A DNA stretch of 17,588 bases from Gyrodactylus bullatarudis (lineage: Eukaryota > Platyhelminthes > Monogenea > Gyrodactylidea > Gyrodactylidae). Position numbers and translations under genes: made by a program. The notes below the pieces were generated by a model. That model had not been told where the DNA came from and did no database searches. It was given only the letters and a program-made list of their open reading frames with translations. The DNA lies in NCBI GenBank assembly GCA_012064415.1, contig SSNU01000074.1:1-17588 (forward strand), written 5' to 3'. Positions 8,422 through 17,466 of the stretch are shown one piece after another (position 1 is the first letter of the stretch; the number at the start of each line of letters is the position of its first letter).

Positions 8422-8870
8422 TTAAAATATTGAAATGTCAGGGAGTTTATCTTGATCTTTATACGACTTTTCTCTTTGCGAATTTGCCGAGTTTACATTC
8501 GTCAGTGGGGTCAAGAGTAAGTCCAAATTTGCATTCTTACAATCAACAATTAACTTATTCATTGAAGGTGATTCGGAATTTGTTTGTTGATTTTTCCCCA
8601 AATCTTCACTAGTTCCCATAGTTAAATTTTCTGGTTGATCAGAGATTGAACAGTTATCAACTTTATTCGATGTAATTGTCGCCTCATGATCTACTTTCAA
8701 ATTTACATTTTCATCATTGAATTCAGGATAAATTTCCTTGAAAATTTTATCGAATATTTCATAGGCTAACTGCTTGTTCAATTTGGGATTCTGAAAGATC
8801 TCAAAGAAGGCTAGAGCATCATTTTCAAAATTTTCTGGCAGCATTTCGAGAATATCGTATTCCTTTAAAT
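8422..8870 (-). CDS. Exon 4 (last) of the unrecognised four-exon gene
   Basis: It begins after the acceptor TTCTTTTTAG with two bases that complete an Asn codon, then LKEYDILEMLPENF. The frame then runs 148 codons to a stop at 8422-8424. The first Met (8842-8844) is internal. The base composition is visibly less extreme than in the surrounding introns. Confidence 0.7.
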
Positions 8871-11769
8871 CTAAAAAGAATTAAGTATGGAGCTATAATT
8901 TCAAATACTGAGTTTTATATCCAAGGGGGGACAAACTTGATATATTCTGGGTGAGCAGATTCTTGGCTTCTTCATACCGATTTTCCGGTTCTCTGTTACA
9001 GCTAAATGAATAAAAGAATGAGTTTTTTTAATTATGATGGACTTATTCAGAATCTTTACTCTATTGCAAGGCATAATTAAGTTTCCATTATTTAATTGTC
9101 ATTTGGCAAATGAATTATTGAAAATAACTTATTAATTAACCTGTCATCATAAGACAACAGAATTTTTGTAATTCATTAATGAAATTTGGCTTCTCTTTGT
9201 AAATCATAACTCCAAATTTTTTTGTAACTTTTGAAAAATCTCAAAGGGTTAGGTCAAGAAACTTGGGGAAAATTCGGAAGCAAATTCGGAATCTACGCAA
9301 AAAATACTTCGTATTCACCCTTCTACCGGGGTAATACAAGCTCAATAACACGAGGAACTAGCTGAGAAATATAAAAACGTACAAAATTGTAATATTAATT
9401 TGAATGCAAGTCTCTGTCAAGAAATTTATCGACTGTTTATAATTTTGTGATTAAAAATTCGTCTACTTCTCTATAGTCTAGAAGGGAAAACAGCAATAAT
9501 CAACATTTCTGATTGAAAATCTCAATTTAAAGATCCATAGTTTAATCCAGGGATCGAAGAAATACATGTATTTTTATATCCAGTTTCTATTAAGTTTGCA
9601 GTAAAAATTTATTGACCAAAAAAACATGTTTGATATAAATTAAAATTTTTCCAAAATTAAATTATGACTCTTAATTAGGACATTGAAAATAATTTTTAGG
9701 ACATTTTCATACACTATAGATCAGAACCAAAGCCCAGGTCTAGGACCTTGCTATTTTTTATTCTATTGAAAATCTTTGCAACATAAATCTCCTGAAACAG
9801 TGATATGGAACTCAATTGAATACTTAGACTTTTACTTGTATTCACTTCCTAGATTTGTTAACCATTTTCAAATAAATGATTCAATCAAAAACATAAATAT
9901 TGAAAATAAATGCTTGCTTCTGTTTGGTTAAAATATTTTAACACACGACTCTCTCAACCAATCAGAAAGAAGCCTGCAATAATTTTAGTTAGTGAACGCC
10001 ATTTTTAATTTCAAGACTTTTTAAATAGGACTTTTATTTTTGTGACTAGGAATTTATTTATGATTTCAGGAAATTCTAATTTTTTTTAGTTAACTATTTT
10101 TGGGATGAATTTTCAGCGTTTTCATTAAAATAGATCTTATTTTTGAAATCGAGATATTCTTATTCATAAAGGAATAATAGTAAATATAAGGGAACAGGGA
10201 AATAATGTTAAATGTTCCCGGTGTGGGTTTGAACCTAAGACCGAGATTAAGGGGGTCCGAATCAGAGGTGAAAGAGATACCTATGCACCACACCGGGCAT
10301 TCTTAAGAATAGGCATTTTGACGGATTACTTATAAGTTATAACAGAATAGGGCAAATATATATATTTTTTATTAGCTTATTCATTTATGTTTTGTCGAGT
10401 TAATTCTTTGGTATTATATAATAATTATAATTAAAATCTTTCTAGCGGGGTTTAGTATGTTGAGAATTTTTGTTTTTTGGGCTTAGGTAGATCGAGAGGT
10501 TTGATGCAGTTTTTCTGGATGCAAAGGTTTTCTGGGATTCTGTTTATTCAACAAGTAGACTTTTGCTGTTTTTAGTTCTTAGACATTATTTGGTTTGTAA
10601 AGCTAATTGATATGAAATTGGGAATCTACGATGATTAGAGAAATCTCGATTTTTCATTAAAAATTCGAATTTGTTTAAGACTTTTTGGAATCCTTCTCAT
10701 TTGCCCACTTTTAACATTTGAAAAAAAAATCTGAAAAAAATTATTTTTATGAAAAATATGGTCATTTTTCAAATACCTATTTGGTGCCAAAATCTAAGTT
10801 TTTCGAATTTTGAGCTTAAATTTTTTATTGATTTGAAAGTTGGGAGAGCGATCAAAAGTCTTTTTTCAAGAGCAAGATAAGACAAAAATATCAATTCAAC
10901 TGAATCTTATCTGATGCATTAGCTCATTATCGTTTGGGAGCTGAAAGTCGACTTTTTGATCATTTTCACTACTTGAAAATCAATGAAATTTCGATAATTC
11001 AAAATCTCTTGAAAATGGGGAAACTGTCGATAATTTGACGGTGCTATTCAGCTTTCTTGTCTAATTCTGATCTTGAAAAAAGACTTTTGATCGCTCTCCC
11101 AACTTTCAAATCAATAAACATTTTCAGCTCAAAGTTCGAAAAAATGGGATTTTGGCGCCAGATGGGTATTTGAAAAATGGCCTTATTTTACATAAAAATA
11201 ATTTTTTTCTTCAAAAGTGAGTAGGATTCCAAAAAATCCTAAACAAATCCGAATTCTTGATGAAAAGATCGAGATTTCTGTAAAAATCTTAGATTCCCAA
11301 CTTCATATCAACCAACTTTAGATGATCTTTCCTTGGACGTCTTCTCTGTTTCAAGGTTTTCATCAATTCTTTCGAGCCTCAAGATTGATTTTAATTCTTA
11401 TCATTGATTTTGTATCAAAAATTAACTTAGTTTTAATTCCAAATTAGGCAAAAAGAGGTCACTCAATTCTCGGCAAAAATGGAATAAATTAATTCAAAAA
11501 TATAGAATAGAAAATTTTTTGACTTGAATAAGTAATATTTCTCATAAATTGAATTTTCTTTGAAATGAAAAAAAATTAACAATTTGTTTAATTGAAAATT
11601 CTTGTATATGACGATAATTTCCGTGGGAAGAAATTTAGACAATACAAATAAAAATCTTTACACGAGGTTCCTCTTCAGGAGTTTTTCTCCCTGCTGATTT
11701 ATTTTCACTTTTTGTTTTTCTATCAAGATTTATATTGGACCAAAGAGAGGCAAGCCTACGTGTTGACAT
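8422..11769 (-). CDS. Unrecognised four-exon protein gene, about 218 aa
   Basis: Exons, in transcript order: 11,662-11,769; 9327-9361; 8937-9001; 8422-8870. Splice phases agree at all three joins (0; then 2+1 giving an Arg codon; then 1+2 giving an Asn codon), and each intron is GT...AG. The N-terminus starts MSTRRLASLWSNINL and is basic (KTKSENKSAGRKTP); the middle has LVPRVIELVLP, then an acidic helical stretch (NREPENRYEEAKNLL); the last exon contains LPENFENDALAFFEIF and a polar, Ser/Asn-rich low-complexity tail ending PDISIF. No signal peptide or membrane segment is seen; I expect a soluble protein. I do not recognise the family. A CCAAT motif lies about 30 bp upstream of the ATG and AATAAA lies 120 bp past the stop. 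Intron 1 (2.3 kb) holds a SINE head and a palindromic repeat. Exon calls are by eye. Confidence 0.62.
8937..9001 (-). CDS. Exon 3 of the unrecognised four-exon gene (65 nt)
   Basis: Acceptor TTCATTTAG, donor CAA|GTTTGT. It encodes CNREPENRYEEAKNLLTQ (shortened), with one base left over at each end, matching both neighbours. Confidence 0.6.
9327..9361 (-). CDS. Exon 2 of the unrecognised four-exon gene (35 nt)
   Basis: A strong acceptor (TTTTTATATTTCTCAG) and donor CCCCG|GTAGAA enclose LVPRVIELVLP plus two bases. Its length (3n+2) is exactly what is needed to join exon 1 (phase 0) to exon 3. Confidence 0.55.
9362..10216. other. Intron 1 of the four-exon gene, part without recognised elements
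   Basis: AT-rich with no coding signal. It contains a CCAAT-type motif (ACCAATCAGA, 9957-9966) of unknown meaning. Confidence 0.4.
10217..10297 (-). repeat. tRNA-like SINE head with A and B boxes
   Basis: On the minus strand, CCCGGTG (10,291-10,297) and CACCGGG (10,217-10,223) are perfect 7-bp complements bounding 81 nt. The A box TGGTGCATAGG fits TRGYNNANNNG and the B box GGTTCAAACCC fits GGTTCRANNCC. The acceptor pairing is about two bases out of register with the T arm, and the D stem does not pair, so I read a tRNA-derived SINE promoter rather than a working tRNA. The minus frame at 10,090-10,293 is a by-product. It sits in intron 1 of the four-exon gene. Confidence 0.6.
10597..11323. 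repeat. 727-bp foldback (palindromic) repeat, best-preserved copy
   Basis: The left arm (10,597-10,871) and right arm (11,071-11,323) are inverted copies. The inner 47 bases at 10,825-10,871 and 11,071-11,117 pair without a mismatch (TTATTGATTTGAAAG ... TTTTTTCAAGA). The outer ends read GCTAATTGATATGAAATTGGG and the complement of CCCAACTTCATATCAACC. The core (about 10,872-11,070) recurs inverted at 3354-3510. There is no coding capacity. It lies in intron 1 of the four-exon gene. Confidence 0.8.
11662..11769 (-). CDS. Exon 1 (coding start) of the unrecognised four-exon gene
   Basis: The ATG at 11,767-11,769 opens 36 codons, starting MSTRRLASLWSNINL and ending EEEPR, then donor CGT|GTAAAG in phase 0. 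The stretch is markedly richer in charged codons than its surroundings. Without splicing, the frame would stop seven codons later (VKIFIC IV stop). Confidence 0.6.
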
Positions 11770-11797
11770 GTAGAAACGATGAAAATGAAGCTATCTG

Positions 11798-11802
11798 ATT
11801 GG
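11798..11802 (-). promoter_or_regulatory. CCAAT box upstream of the four-exon gene
   Basis: The minus strand reads GACCAATCAGAT about 29 bp before the ATG. It could be a core promoter element if the 5' UTR is very short or if transcription starts further upstream; alone it is weak evidence. Confidence 0.3.
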
Positions 11803-11829
11803 TCAGTCTTTTTTTCGGTTCTAATCGAG

Positions 11830-12681
11830 ATTACGGCTCAACTTGGGCCAAATCTCAACTAAGGGTAATCTAAATTTTATGAAAATTAGTTGCGACTTTT
11901 CATAAGCTCACAAAATCCACTTTTATTTTCCAATATATTACATCAGAGCAGATTAATTCCGCACATTTATCACACCTTGGGAGGAAGAAATGAATATTTT
12001 ATTTAATTAAAAGTGATCCACATGAGAAGAATAGTCACGGTCAGACATAAGAGTGATTTCACAATAATTAGTTAAATCAAAATAATAATCTTATTTATAG
12101 CTCTTTATGTGCCCAATGAAAATTTATGAAATATTCCCACGAAAAAAAAAATTCATGGGAATATTAAGTGGAATTTAGCGTTTAGTATTCTTTATTTCTG
12201 CTAATTATTGAAATAACCAAAGCTTTCTTTTTATTTTTTATCAAAAAAACCACTAAAATTTATTGATAATATAATTTAAAAAGACTTATTTAACAGGCAT
12301 TAGATTAAAATTGTCTTGAATACCTCACTAAAATTCTGACGAAGGTTAATTTTTTTGTTAGAACAAAATCTTATATTGAAATATAAAAATAAAATAATGT
12401 ATCTAAAATAAATGCAAGTAAATCTAATCAATAGCATGAAATAAATCTGGATCTTCTGGGTTTTACAAATTTTATAAAATGAATAAATGGCAATGAAATG
12501 AGAGGAATGGTTCAACAGAAACTCTAGTGTCTGAAAGCAAATCATTAATCATCTGGAAGTTATTACTTAATGGAGATAAGAATAGAGCAGAGACATCTGA
12601 TGTGGGACATGAATAATTTAAGATTAGTCAAGTTTTCACAATCAGATAATTTGTATTTTGAGAATATTTTATTGAAGGAAT
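11830..12681. other. No supported gene; AT-rich intergenic stretch
   Basis: The 81-codon minus frame at 12,300-12,545 is rich in I, F, Y and K, as chance frames are in AT-rich DNA, and shows no family likeness. No repeat match was seen. Confidence 0.4.
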
Positions 12682-13011
12682 TCAACAAAAATTAGGTTTA
12701 TATTTCACATTTCTAAGAGAATAATTGCTATCCGCTGAAGAATAAGATTCAGATTTTTTTAAACTAAAAATGCACAGTGGACGAGGAGAATTTTTTATAG
12801 TGTAAAGAAGTTTAAAGTGTAAGGAATTTATTCTAGATAAGTTTGAGAGAGGGTCTAATTCTAAATTTGATGTTATGCTGAAACCGAGGTCAGAAGTAAA
12901 GGAGACAATTTCTCCAGAAAGTAAAAGCGATTCCATGAGGGTTGCAGGGAGACCATATGGGAGCATTATTTTGCATTTATCTCTATTAATATAGAATAGT
13001 ATGGTCTTCAA
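12682..13011 (-). pseudogene. LINE reverse transcriptase fragment, C-terminal part
   Basis: A 109-codon frame contains YINRDKCKIM (residues 8-17) and, 20-35 residues later, SFTSDLGFSITSNLEL. This matches the 'LN..KC....' then 'DLGV..D..L...HI' pattern after the YADD motif in CR1/Jockey-like non-LTR reverse transcriptases. The catalytic YADD block should be just upstream but is not readable in any one frame, so the copy is broken. The ATG at 13,009 is internal. Confidence 0.6.
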
Positions 13012-13258
13012 TTTATTTCAATGATCATGATGCACACTCTCTGAGGTAGCGATATGATTTCCATTACTTGCAAATTGCTAAGATGAAAAGTAACCTTGAA
13101 GATAACAATAATTTTGAAATAATCACATTTTGTTTGTTTACTTGTAAGTAGTAAGGAAATAGCCACTGATTATTATTCAGATTGATAATCTCAAGAATTT
13201 ATCTCGTGTTATTGTTTCTATTCGGTCATTAAATGATGCACTAAGGAAATTGGAAAAA

Positions 13259-13486
13259 TCAATGAAGCGTTAACCAGTATAAGGATTCGAAAAACGTTTG
13301 ATATGAAAAAATCAAAGGATCAAAGAAATTATGAGAATGAAGAAAATCTGTCAAATCTCCAAAGAGGAGGAAAGAGAATAATTCATTAGTAAGTAATTTA
13401 TCATCTTTCGTATTTGCTAAAAGGGATCTCACTTTGGAAAGAAGATTTGTCGAGGAATTCTTTTGCCAGAGAAGAAAAATTTGAAC
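13259..13486 (-). pseudogene. LINE reverse transcriptase fragment, finger region
   Basis: A minus frame is open for 75 codons between a TGA at 13,487-13,489 and a TGA at 13,259-13,261, with no ATG near its start. FLHSHNFFDPLIFSYQ resembles the 'FL..N...P.QFGFR' motif near the start of non-LTR reverse transcriptase. It is upstream of, and on the same strand as, the fragment at 12,682-13,011, at about two-thirds of the usual spacing, so both probably come from one decayed copy with internal deletions. Confidence 0.45.
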
Positions 13487-13489
13487 TCA

Positions 13490-14166
13490 ACATCGATAAA
13501 TTACAATATTTTTACTTTCAAACTAACAATATTTAATGTTGCTCATCAAGTTCCGATCGATTTCTAGATTTTTTTTCAACAAGCATTAATCTAAGCTTCA
13601 ACTTTCAAGCTATACATTTTAAATTGATATCTCGGATCGAAAAGGAATTTCATTCTGTTTTCAAGAAAAAAAGTTAGATCTTAAACTTTTGGGTCATTAA
13701 TCTTGGTGATAATTTATAAAATTATATGTTTCGGGTTCCCACTATAATGGCGAGTTTTATATGGATTTTTCATAGCCAAAATTTTTGATCCCGAATATGA
13801 GTATTTAGTTACATCATTAATCTCTCCGAAATCAACAAAAGAATTCAGCTCTAGAGAGCCCTAGAAAAAGTGCCCTATTCGGCTCTTTTCGTGCCCAAAA
13901 CAAATTTTTATCACATGGTTTTTGAATACTCTGATTACGAGTCTATAGTTATTTTTAGCACAGAAATTATCGACCAAAAATACAGTTTAATCGTATACTC
14001 TATCACATAGATCCAGGGAAATAAGTTCTCGAAAAAAAAATTCTTGATTTTTGGAATTAACCCTTAAAACTATTGATTTCTATAAGTATAAAGAAATAAT
14101 TTCACAAGAATTTTCATTGACATTCCAAGTACTCGTGGAATACTCGAATTATTAATACTAAGTTAA
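13490..14166. other. No gene seen; AT-rich stretch
   Basis: No open frame of note, no matched repeat and no RNA gene. It may hold more decayed LINE sequence. Confidence 0.35.
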
Positions 14167-14403
14167 TTATTCAATTTTCCTAGTCTTTTTTGGAGAAGAA
14201 CAATGCTCTACTTTTAAAATATTTTTTGAATTATTCGTCCTCTGAAGACAATTGTTTAATGCAATAATATTACAGCAAGAGTTGTTAACAAGAATGAAAA
14301 TAACAAAGGATGCTTGTCTACACATATCATCATGATGATGAGAACTCAAAAGAACCAAGTCATCACAAAAGATTAGTTGTAAGTAGCCTTCGTTGTTGTT
14401 AGG
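14167..14403 (-). CDS. Possible exon or chance frame, 78 codons
   Basis: The frame opens right after an in-frame TAG that could be an acceptor (ACAAATAG|CCTAAC) and runs to a TAA at 14,167. It reads PNNNEGYLQLIFCDDLVLL, then SSHHHDDMCRQASFVIF and a Lys-rich end (SPKKTRKIE). The amino-acid mix is more balanced than in most frames here. The acceptor lacks a pyrimidine tract and the frame lies beyond the stop of the three-exon chain, so it may be 3' UTR. No family was recognised. Confidence 0.25.
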   Translation of the reverse strand, partial: PNNNEGYLQLIFCDDLVLLSSHHHDDMCRQASFVIFILVNNSCCNIIALNNCLQRTNNSKNILKVEHCSSPKKTRKIE

Positions 14404-14479
14404 CTATTTGTTATACAACGTTAGAGCAATGTTCTCTTTCAAAATGAAAAAAATATTCAAAAAACAAGGTTATTCAATT

Positions 14480-14979
14480 TCATAGAGACAGTTTTGAAAG
14501 AAGATCAAGGTATGAAATGAATTCATTCATATCAGGAATTGTGAATGGAAGCTGAGAGAGCATTTGTCTGAGAGGACTAAAAAGATGTAAATATCCTATA
14601 TAAATAAAGGATCATAAATTCCAATATCCATAGATGGTAGCCTAAAAATAGATTGTAAATGCTGTTTTTGTAAAAAAATTTACTTCGATTAATTTTATTT
14701 TGCCGTAATCATTAGAAAATGAAAATTTGCCTTACTGTCATCAGAAAAAAAGCAATTATTTGATAGACTGATGGAAAGTATTAAAAAAACTTACTCAATA
14801 ATTTTTGTCTTTGGAAAGAGTGTGTCTGGAAATAAAAATCAAGATTTCAGTTTAAAATTATCAAAAAAGAAAATAATAAACATTTAATAAAATTACAGTA
14901 TTTTTAAGCCAGTTTAAATCAAACAAATTTTCAACTACCTTGGCCGATGTGAGCTTTTTCACTTTTCTCTTCATTGTTG
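14480..14979 (-). CDS. Three-exon 3' end of an unrecognised gene
   Basis: Exons in transcript order: 14,939-14,979; 14,795-14,825; 14,480-14,576. The middle exon has a strong acceptor (TTTTTATTTCCAG) and donor (TTGA|GTAAGT); the last has acceptor CATCTTTTTAG. The phases agree (1+2, then 2+1, each join giving Asp). The chain encodes NNEEKSEKAHIGQ, then TLFPKTKII, then PLRQMLSQLPFTIPDM and FISYLDLLSKLSL before a TGA at 14,480-14,482. The first exon has an out-of-frame ATG (MKRKVKK...), so a reading that starts there would not match the later phases. The upstream exons are not established; the exon chain at 15,992-16,958 is a candidate, but its last phase does not join directly. Function unknown. 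Confidence 0.45.
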
Positions 14980-15120
14980 CTATTTATTGGAGACCTTTGG
15001 TGTTTTTTTAGCTTTAATTATTATTTTCATTAAATAATTTAACTTTTATCGATTTTGAAGTAATGCCACTGGTGGTGCTTTAGAGCAATGAGTATTTGAT
15101 GTTAATATATAACTTTACTT

Positions 15121-15330
15121 CAAGTGAATTTTCGAACGTATTTGAAAATTTAAGTGAATTATTGATACAAAATTTGTCTCTTTCCTTTGAATTTCAAAAA
15201 TCCACCAAATTTCCACTTTTTCAACATCTGAGCTTAAATAGGTTGATTCCAAATACATCAAAATTTAACTGCTTTAAAAAATGGTCTTATTTTGGCTAGA
15301 GTGTATTCTTTCAAACTTTTTTATTTCAAC
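15121..15330. repeat. Degraded foldback-family fragment
   Basis: CACCAAATTTCCACTTTTTC matches the left-arm block near 2444-2465, and ATGGTCTTATTTTGGCTAGA matches the right-arm block near 2737-2750 (GGCCTTATTTTGGTCAGA), so most of the core between the arms is lost. The plus frame at 15,096-15,299 falls within this repeat and is not supported as a gene. Confidence 0.45.
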
Positions 15331-15524
15331 ACCTCAAATGAAAAAGATTTGTTCCCAACTATCCGGCAAAAAATTGTAGTTTCTCCTCTCCATTAGCTTA
15401 AATAGTTAATCGGGTCTTACAAAATTTTATTTTTCCCGAACAATGTTCTATGCCTTAATCAAAAATTGATGTTTCAACCATGAAAAACACATTTTTGAAA
15501 GTCAAAATGAGAATTTTTCATTTT

Positions 15525-15761
15525 CTGATATACAAAAATCCCATTTTCCTAAAATCATTAAAATTGCCTAATTTTCTAGGAAATTCTTTCAAAATGTGAA
15601 AAAAGACTCAATTTTTACAATAAGTCTTATTTTTATTCGGAATAATGCAAAAACTATTCAAAAAGCTTAATTTTGTCCTTACTTTGAGTAGAAGTTCTTT
15701 GAAAAATCATGACGCGTGTTCAAAAATTGGCATTTTCAATTGAGATTTTGTATATCAGAAC
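15525..15761. repeat. Short inverted repeat around a 200-bp AT-rich loop
   Basis: TTCTGATATACAAAA at about 15,521-15,535 pairs with TTTTGTATATCAGAA ending near 15,761. The match decays quickly inward. It may be an old MITE or chance in AT-rich DNA. Confidence 0.3.
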
Positions 15762-15991
15762 AAACTCGAAAACATATAGTTTTATAGGAAAAAATGCTTA
15801 AGGATTAAGGCTAGAAAAAGTTGAAAAATTTGGCCTACTCAAATAGTTAATCTGAAAACATTTTGAATGGAATAATAATCAGATTAATAGGGGGAAAATT
15901 CAAAGGATTTTTCAGTATTTTAGTATTAAATCTGCTAATATTCTGTTGATGATATCCAGCTCTTGACTTCGAGTTATAATTCAATGCTTAC

Positions 15992-16259
15992 CTGTGAAAC
16001 TCTTGAATACGTCCACCATGCCATCATTTCGATAAAACTCTGATATTGACATTGAGATTTTCTTCTCGAATAGTTCATCAATACATTCGGATAGGATGTG
16101 TACAAAGTATGATATCATATTCAAGACGATCTGGTTAAACTTGACAATCGGATTCGAATCATCGAGAAGGTTGTGACTAATACGCTTGAGATACTCTAGG
16201 AATAAACTCATTGCTGAAGATATTGAGGTGATGCTTGAATAAGTCTTTTGACATTTATC
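15992..16259 (-). CDS. Internal coding exon, 268 nt
   Basis: Best supported exon of the chain: consensus acceptor, near-perfect donor (ACAG|GTAAGC), open in one frame for 89 codons plus one base. It ends RNDGMVDVFKSFT. The ATG at about 16,209-16,211 is internal, since the frame is open back to the acceptor. Confidence 0.6.
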
Positions 16260-16958
16260 CTAGAAAATTAAAAATTTCGAAATTTTATTTTTATACAGAA
16301 ATCTATAAAAATTGTCATTTCTAAGTTTCAAATTTTCACCTGGATCCCAAAAATCTCAAGCATATTCGAAAGGCCTATTAGAAATTGAGATTTTGAGGAT
16401 AAGAAATGAGCCCTTTTACTTAAAATACTAAATGTTACTTTCCATGTTAACATTTGTAGTTAAGTGAGAGCGACTGAATAATGATCATTACAGTTACAAC
16501 AGCTATAATTACAGTTGTTCCTCAATCATGGGTGCAAATAAGGGGTGGTGGTAAAGGTCAAAATGGGAAAAAACAAAAAAAGAGAAAAATCATTTTTTTA
16601 ATGCAAAATCAAAACTGATCCAAGGTTTACGAGTATTATATGAGACAAGAAATGAATGGATTTGGTCTACAGTAAGAATCAGAAAAAAATTTTTTTTGGT
16701 ATATTTGACTCTTATGATCTAGACTACCTCATAGTAGTACAACTGTAGTTACAAGTTGAGAAACACAGTCTGAGTAAAAATGTGTGACTAGAGACATAAT
16801 TATAATTTATTTTAAAATACATACGTATTTTGATTGGATTCAAGCTCATTATGTTCAAAATAGGAAATAACGCCTAGAGGTATGCGAATGTCAACGTTCT
16901 TCACCACTAAAATATCCTTGTGAAAAGGTGATTTCAACTTTGAAAAAAGATCAATCAT
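15992..16958 (-). CDS. Exon chain of an unrecognised helical protein (partial gene)
   Basis: Exons seen: 16,825-16,958 (starts at an ATG preceded by ATTAG, donor AC|GTATGT); 16,340-16,374 (acceptor TTTCTAATAG, donor CAG|GTGAAA); 15,992-16,259 (acceptor TTTTCTAG, donor CAG|GTAAGC). The last two join in phase 0 and read LSNMLEIFGIQ then DKCQKTYSSITSISS. Exon one (MIDLFSKLKSPFHKD...) ends in phase 2 and does not join exon two directly; a 20-nt exon at 16,647-16,666 would fix the phase, but its donor (GTCTCA) is weak. The long exon is rich in hydrophobic heptad-like helices (FLEYLKRISHNLL, NQIVLNMISYFVHILSECID). No membrane anchor or known motif was recognised. The ATG may be a true start or internal to an exon. 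The 3' part after 15,992 is missing. Confidence 0.5.
16512..16772. mobile_element. Possible degraded hAT-like MITE in an intron
   Basis: The left end reads CAGTTGTTCCTCAATC and the complement of the right end CAGACTGTGTTTCTCAAC; both resemble the CAG..GTT.CTCAA ends common in Charlie/Tip100-type hAT elements. The flanking 8-mers (TATAATTA and AGTAAAAA) do not match, so no target duplication supports it. Confidence 0.25.
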
Positions 16959-17446
16959 CTAATAGTATATCACTTTGTTCTTACTCTGGATATTAGATTG
17001 TTTACAAATTAATCAAACTTGTAAAAAAAGAGAGTATTGTGTAAAGAATACATAAATATGTATTGTCACATTGAAATTAAACTTGATTACTGTAGTTAAA
17101 TTTTCTAAAAACCCATAGGTAGTCAAGATTACAATATGATACCAGAGTGAAGGAAGTATTATGACATTTTATCAGTGATTGTAATCACTACTTCTGAATC
17201 AAAATTTTTCACTTAAGAGTTGATGCTCAGATGTAATCATTTTCATGACAGGATTAACAGTTTTTTGAGTGACATTCTTAGCACTTAATTACCATGAAAT
17301 TTTTAAAACTAAACCAATTTGAGGACTGATTGATTGATTTTTGTAGATCTATCCAAAATTTAGACTCTAAATCCAGTGTTGGTTGGATAAACTGACTTCT
17401 AAAGAGAGAATTTTTAATTTTCTTATTTTCGGTTTTCTAAGTTTAA
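16959..17446. other. No gene seen upstream of the exon chain
   Basis: AT-rich; no convincing exon, promoter or repeat was recognised. If the ATG at 16,958 is the true start, the promoter should lie here. Confidence 0.35.
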
Positions 17447-17466
17447 TTTTTTTTTTTTTTTTTTTT
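17447..17466. repeat. T20 tract, possible poly(A) tail of a minus-strand retrocopy
   Basis: Twenty uninterrupted T. On the minus strand it reads CAAATAAAAAAA..., that is an AATAAA-like signal running into the A tract, as at the end of a retroposed transcript that would extend to higher coordinates. A plain homopolymer is equally possible. Confidence 0.45.

Noticed and set aside
8430..8612. Plus-strand 60-codon frame
   Set aside because: Antisense to the well-supported last exon of the four-exon gene.
9957..9966. ACCAATCAGA as a second promoter paired with the CCAAT box at 11,798
   Set aside because: The shared 9-10 bases are short, no gene start follows in a sensible position, and the site lies in an intron.
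10090..10293. Minus-strand 67-codon frame
   Set aside because: It starts inside the tRNA-like repeat and runs into its tail; SINE by-product.
10217..10297. A functional tRNA gene
   Set aside because: The D arm does not pair and the end stem is out of register with the T arm.
12300..12545. Minus-strand 81-codon frame as a membrane protein
   Set aside because: It is hydrophobic only because AT-rich DNA encodes I, F, Y and L; no splice sites or family likeness.
14058..14070. AATTAACCCTTAAAA as a piggyBac end
   Set aside because: TTAACCC is there, but the following bases do not match the right-end complement, and it is 6 kb downstream of the transposase.
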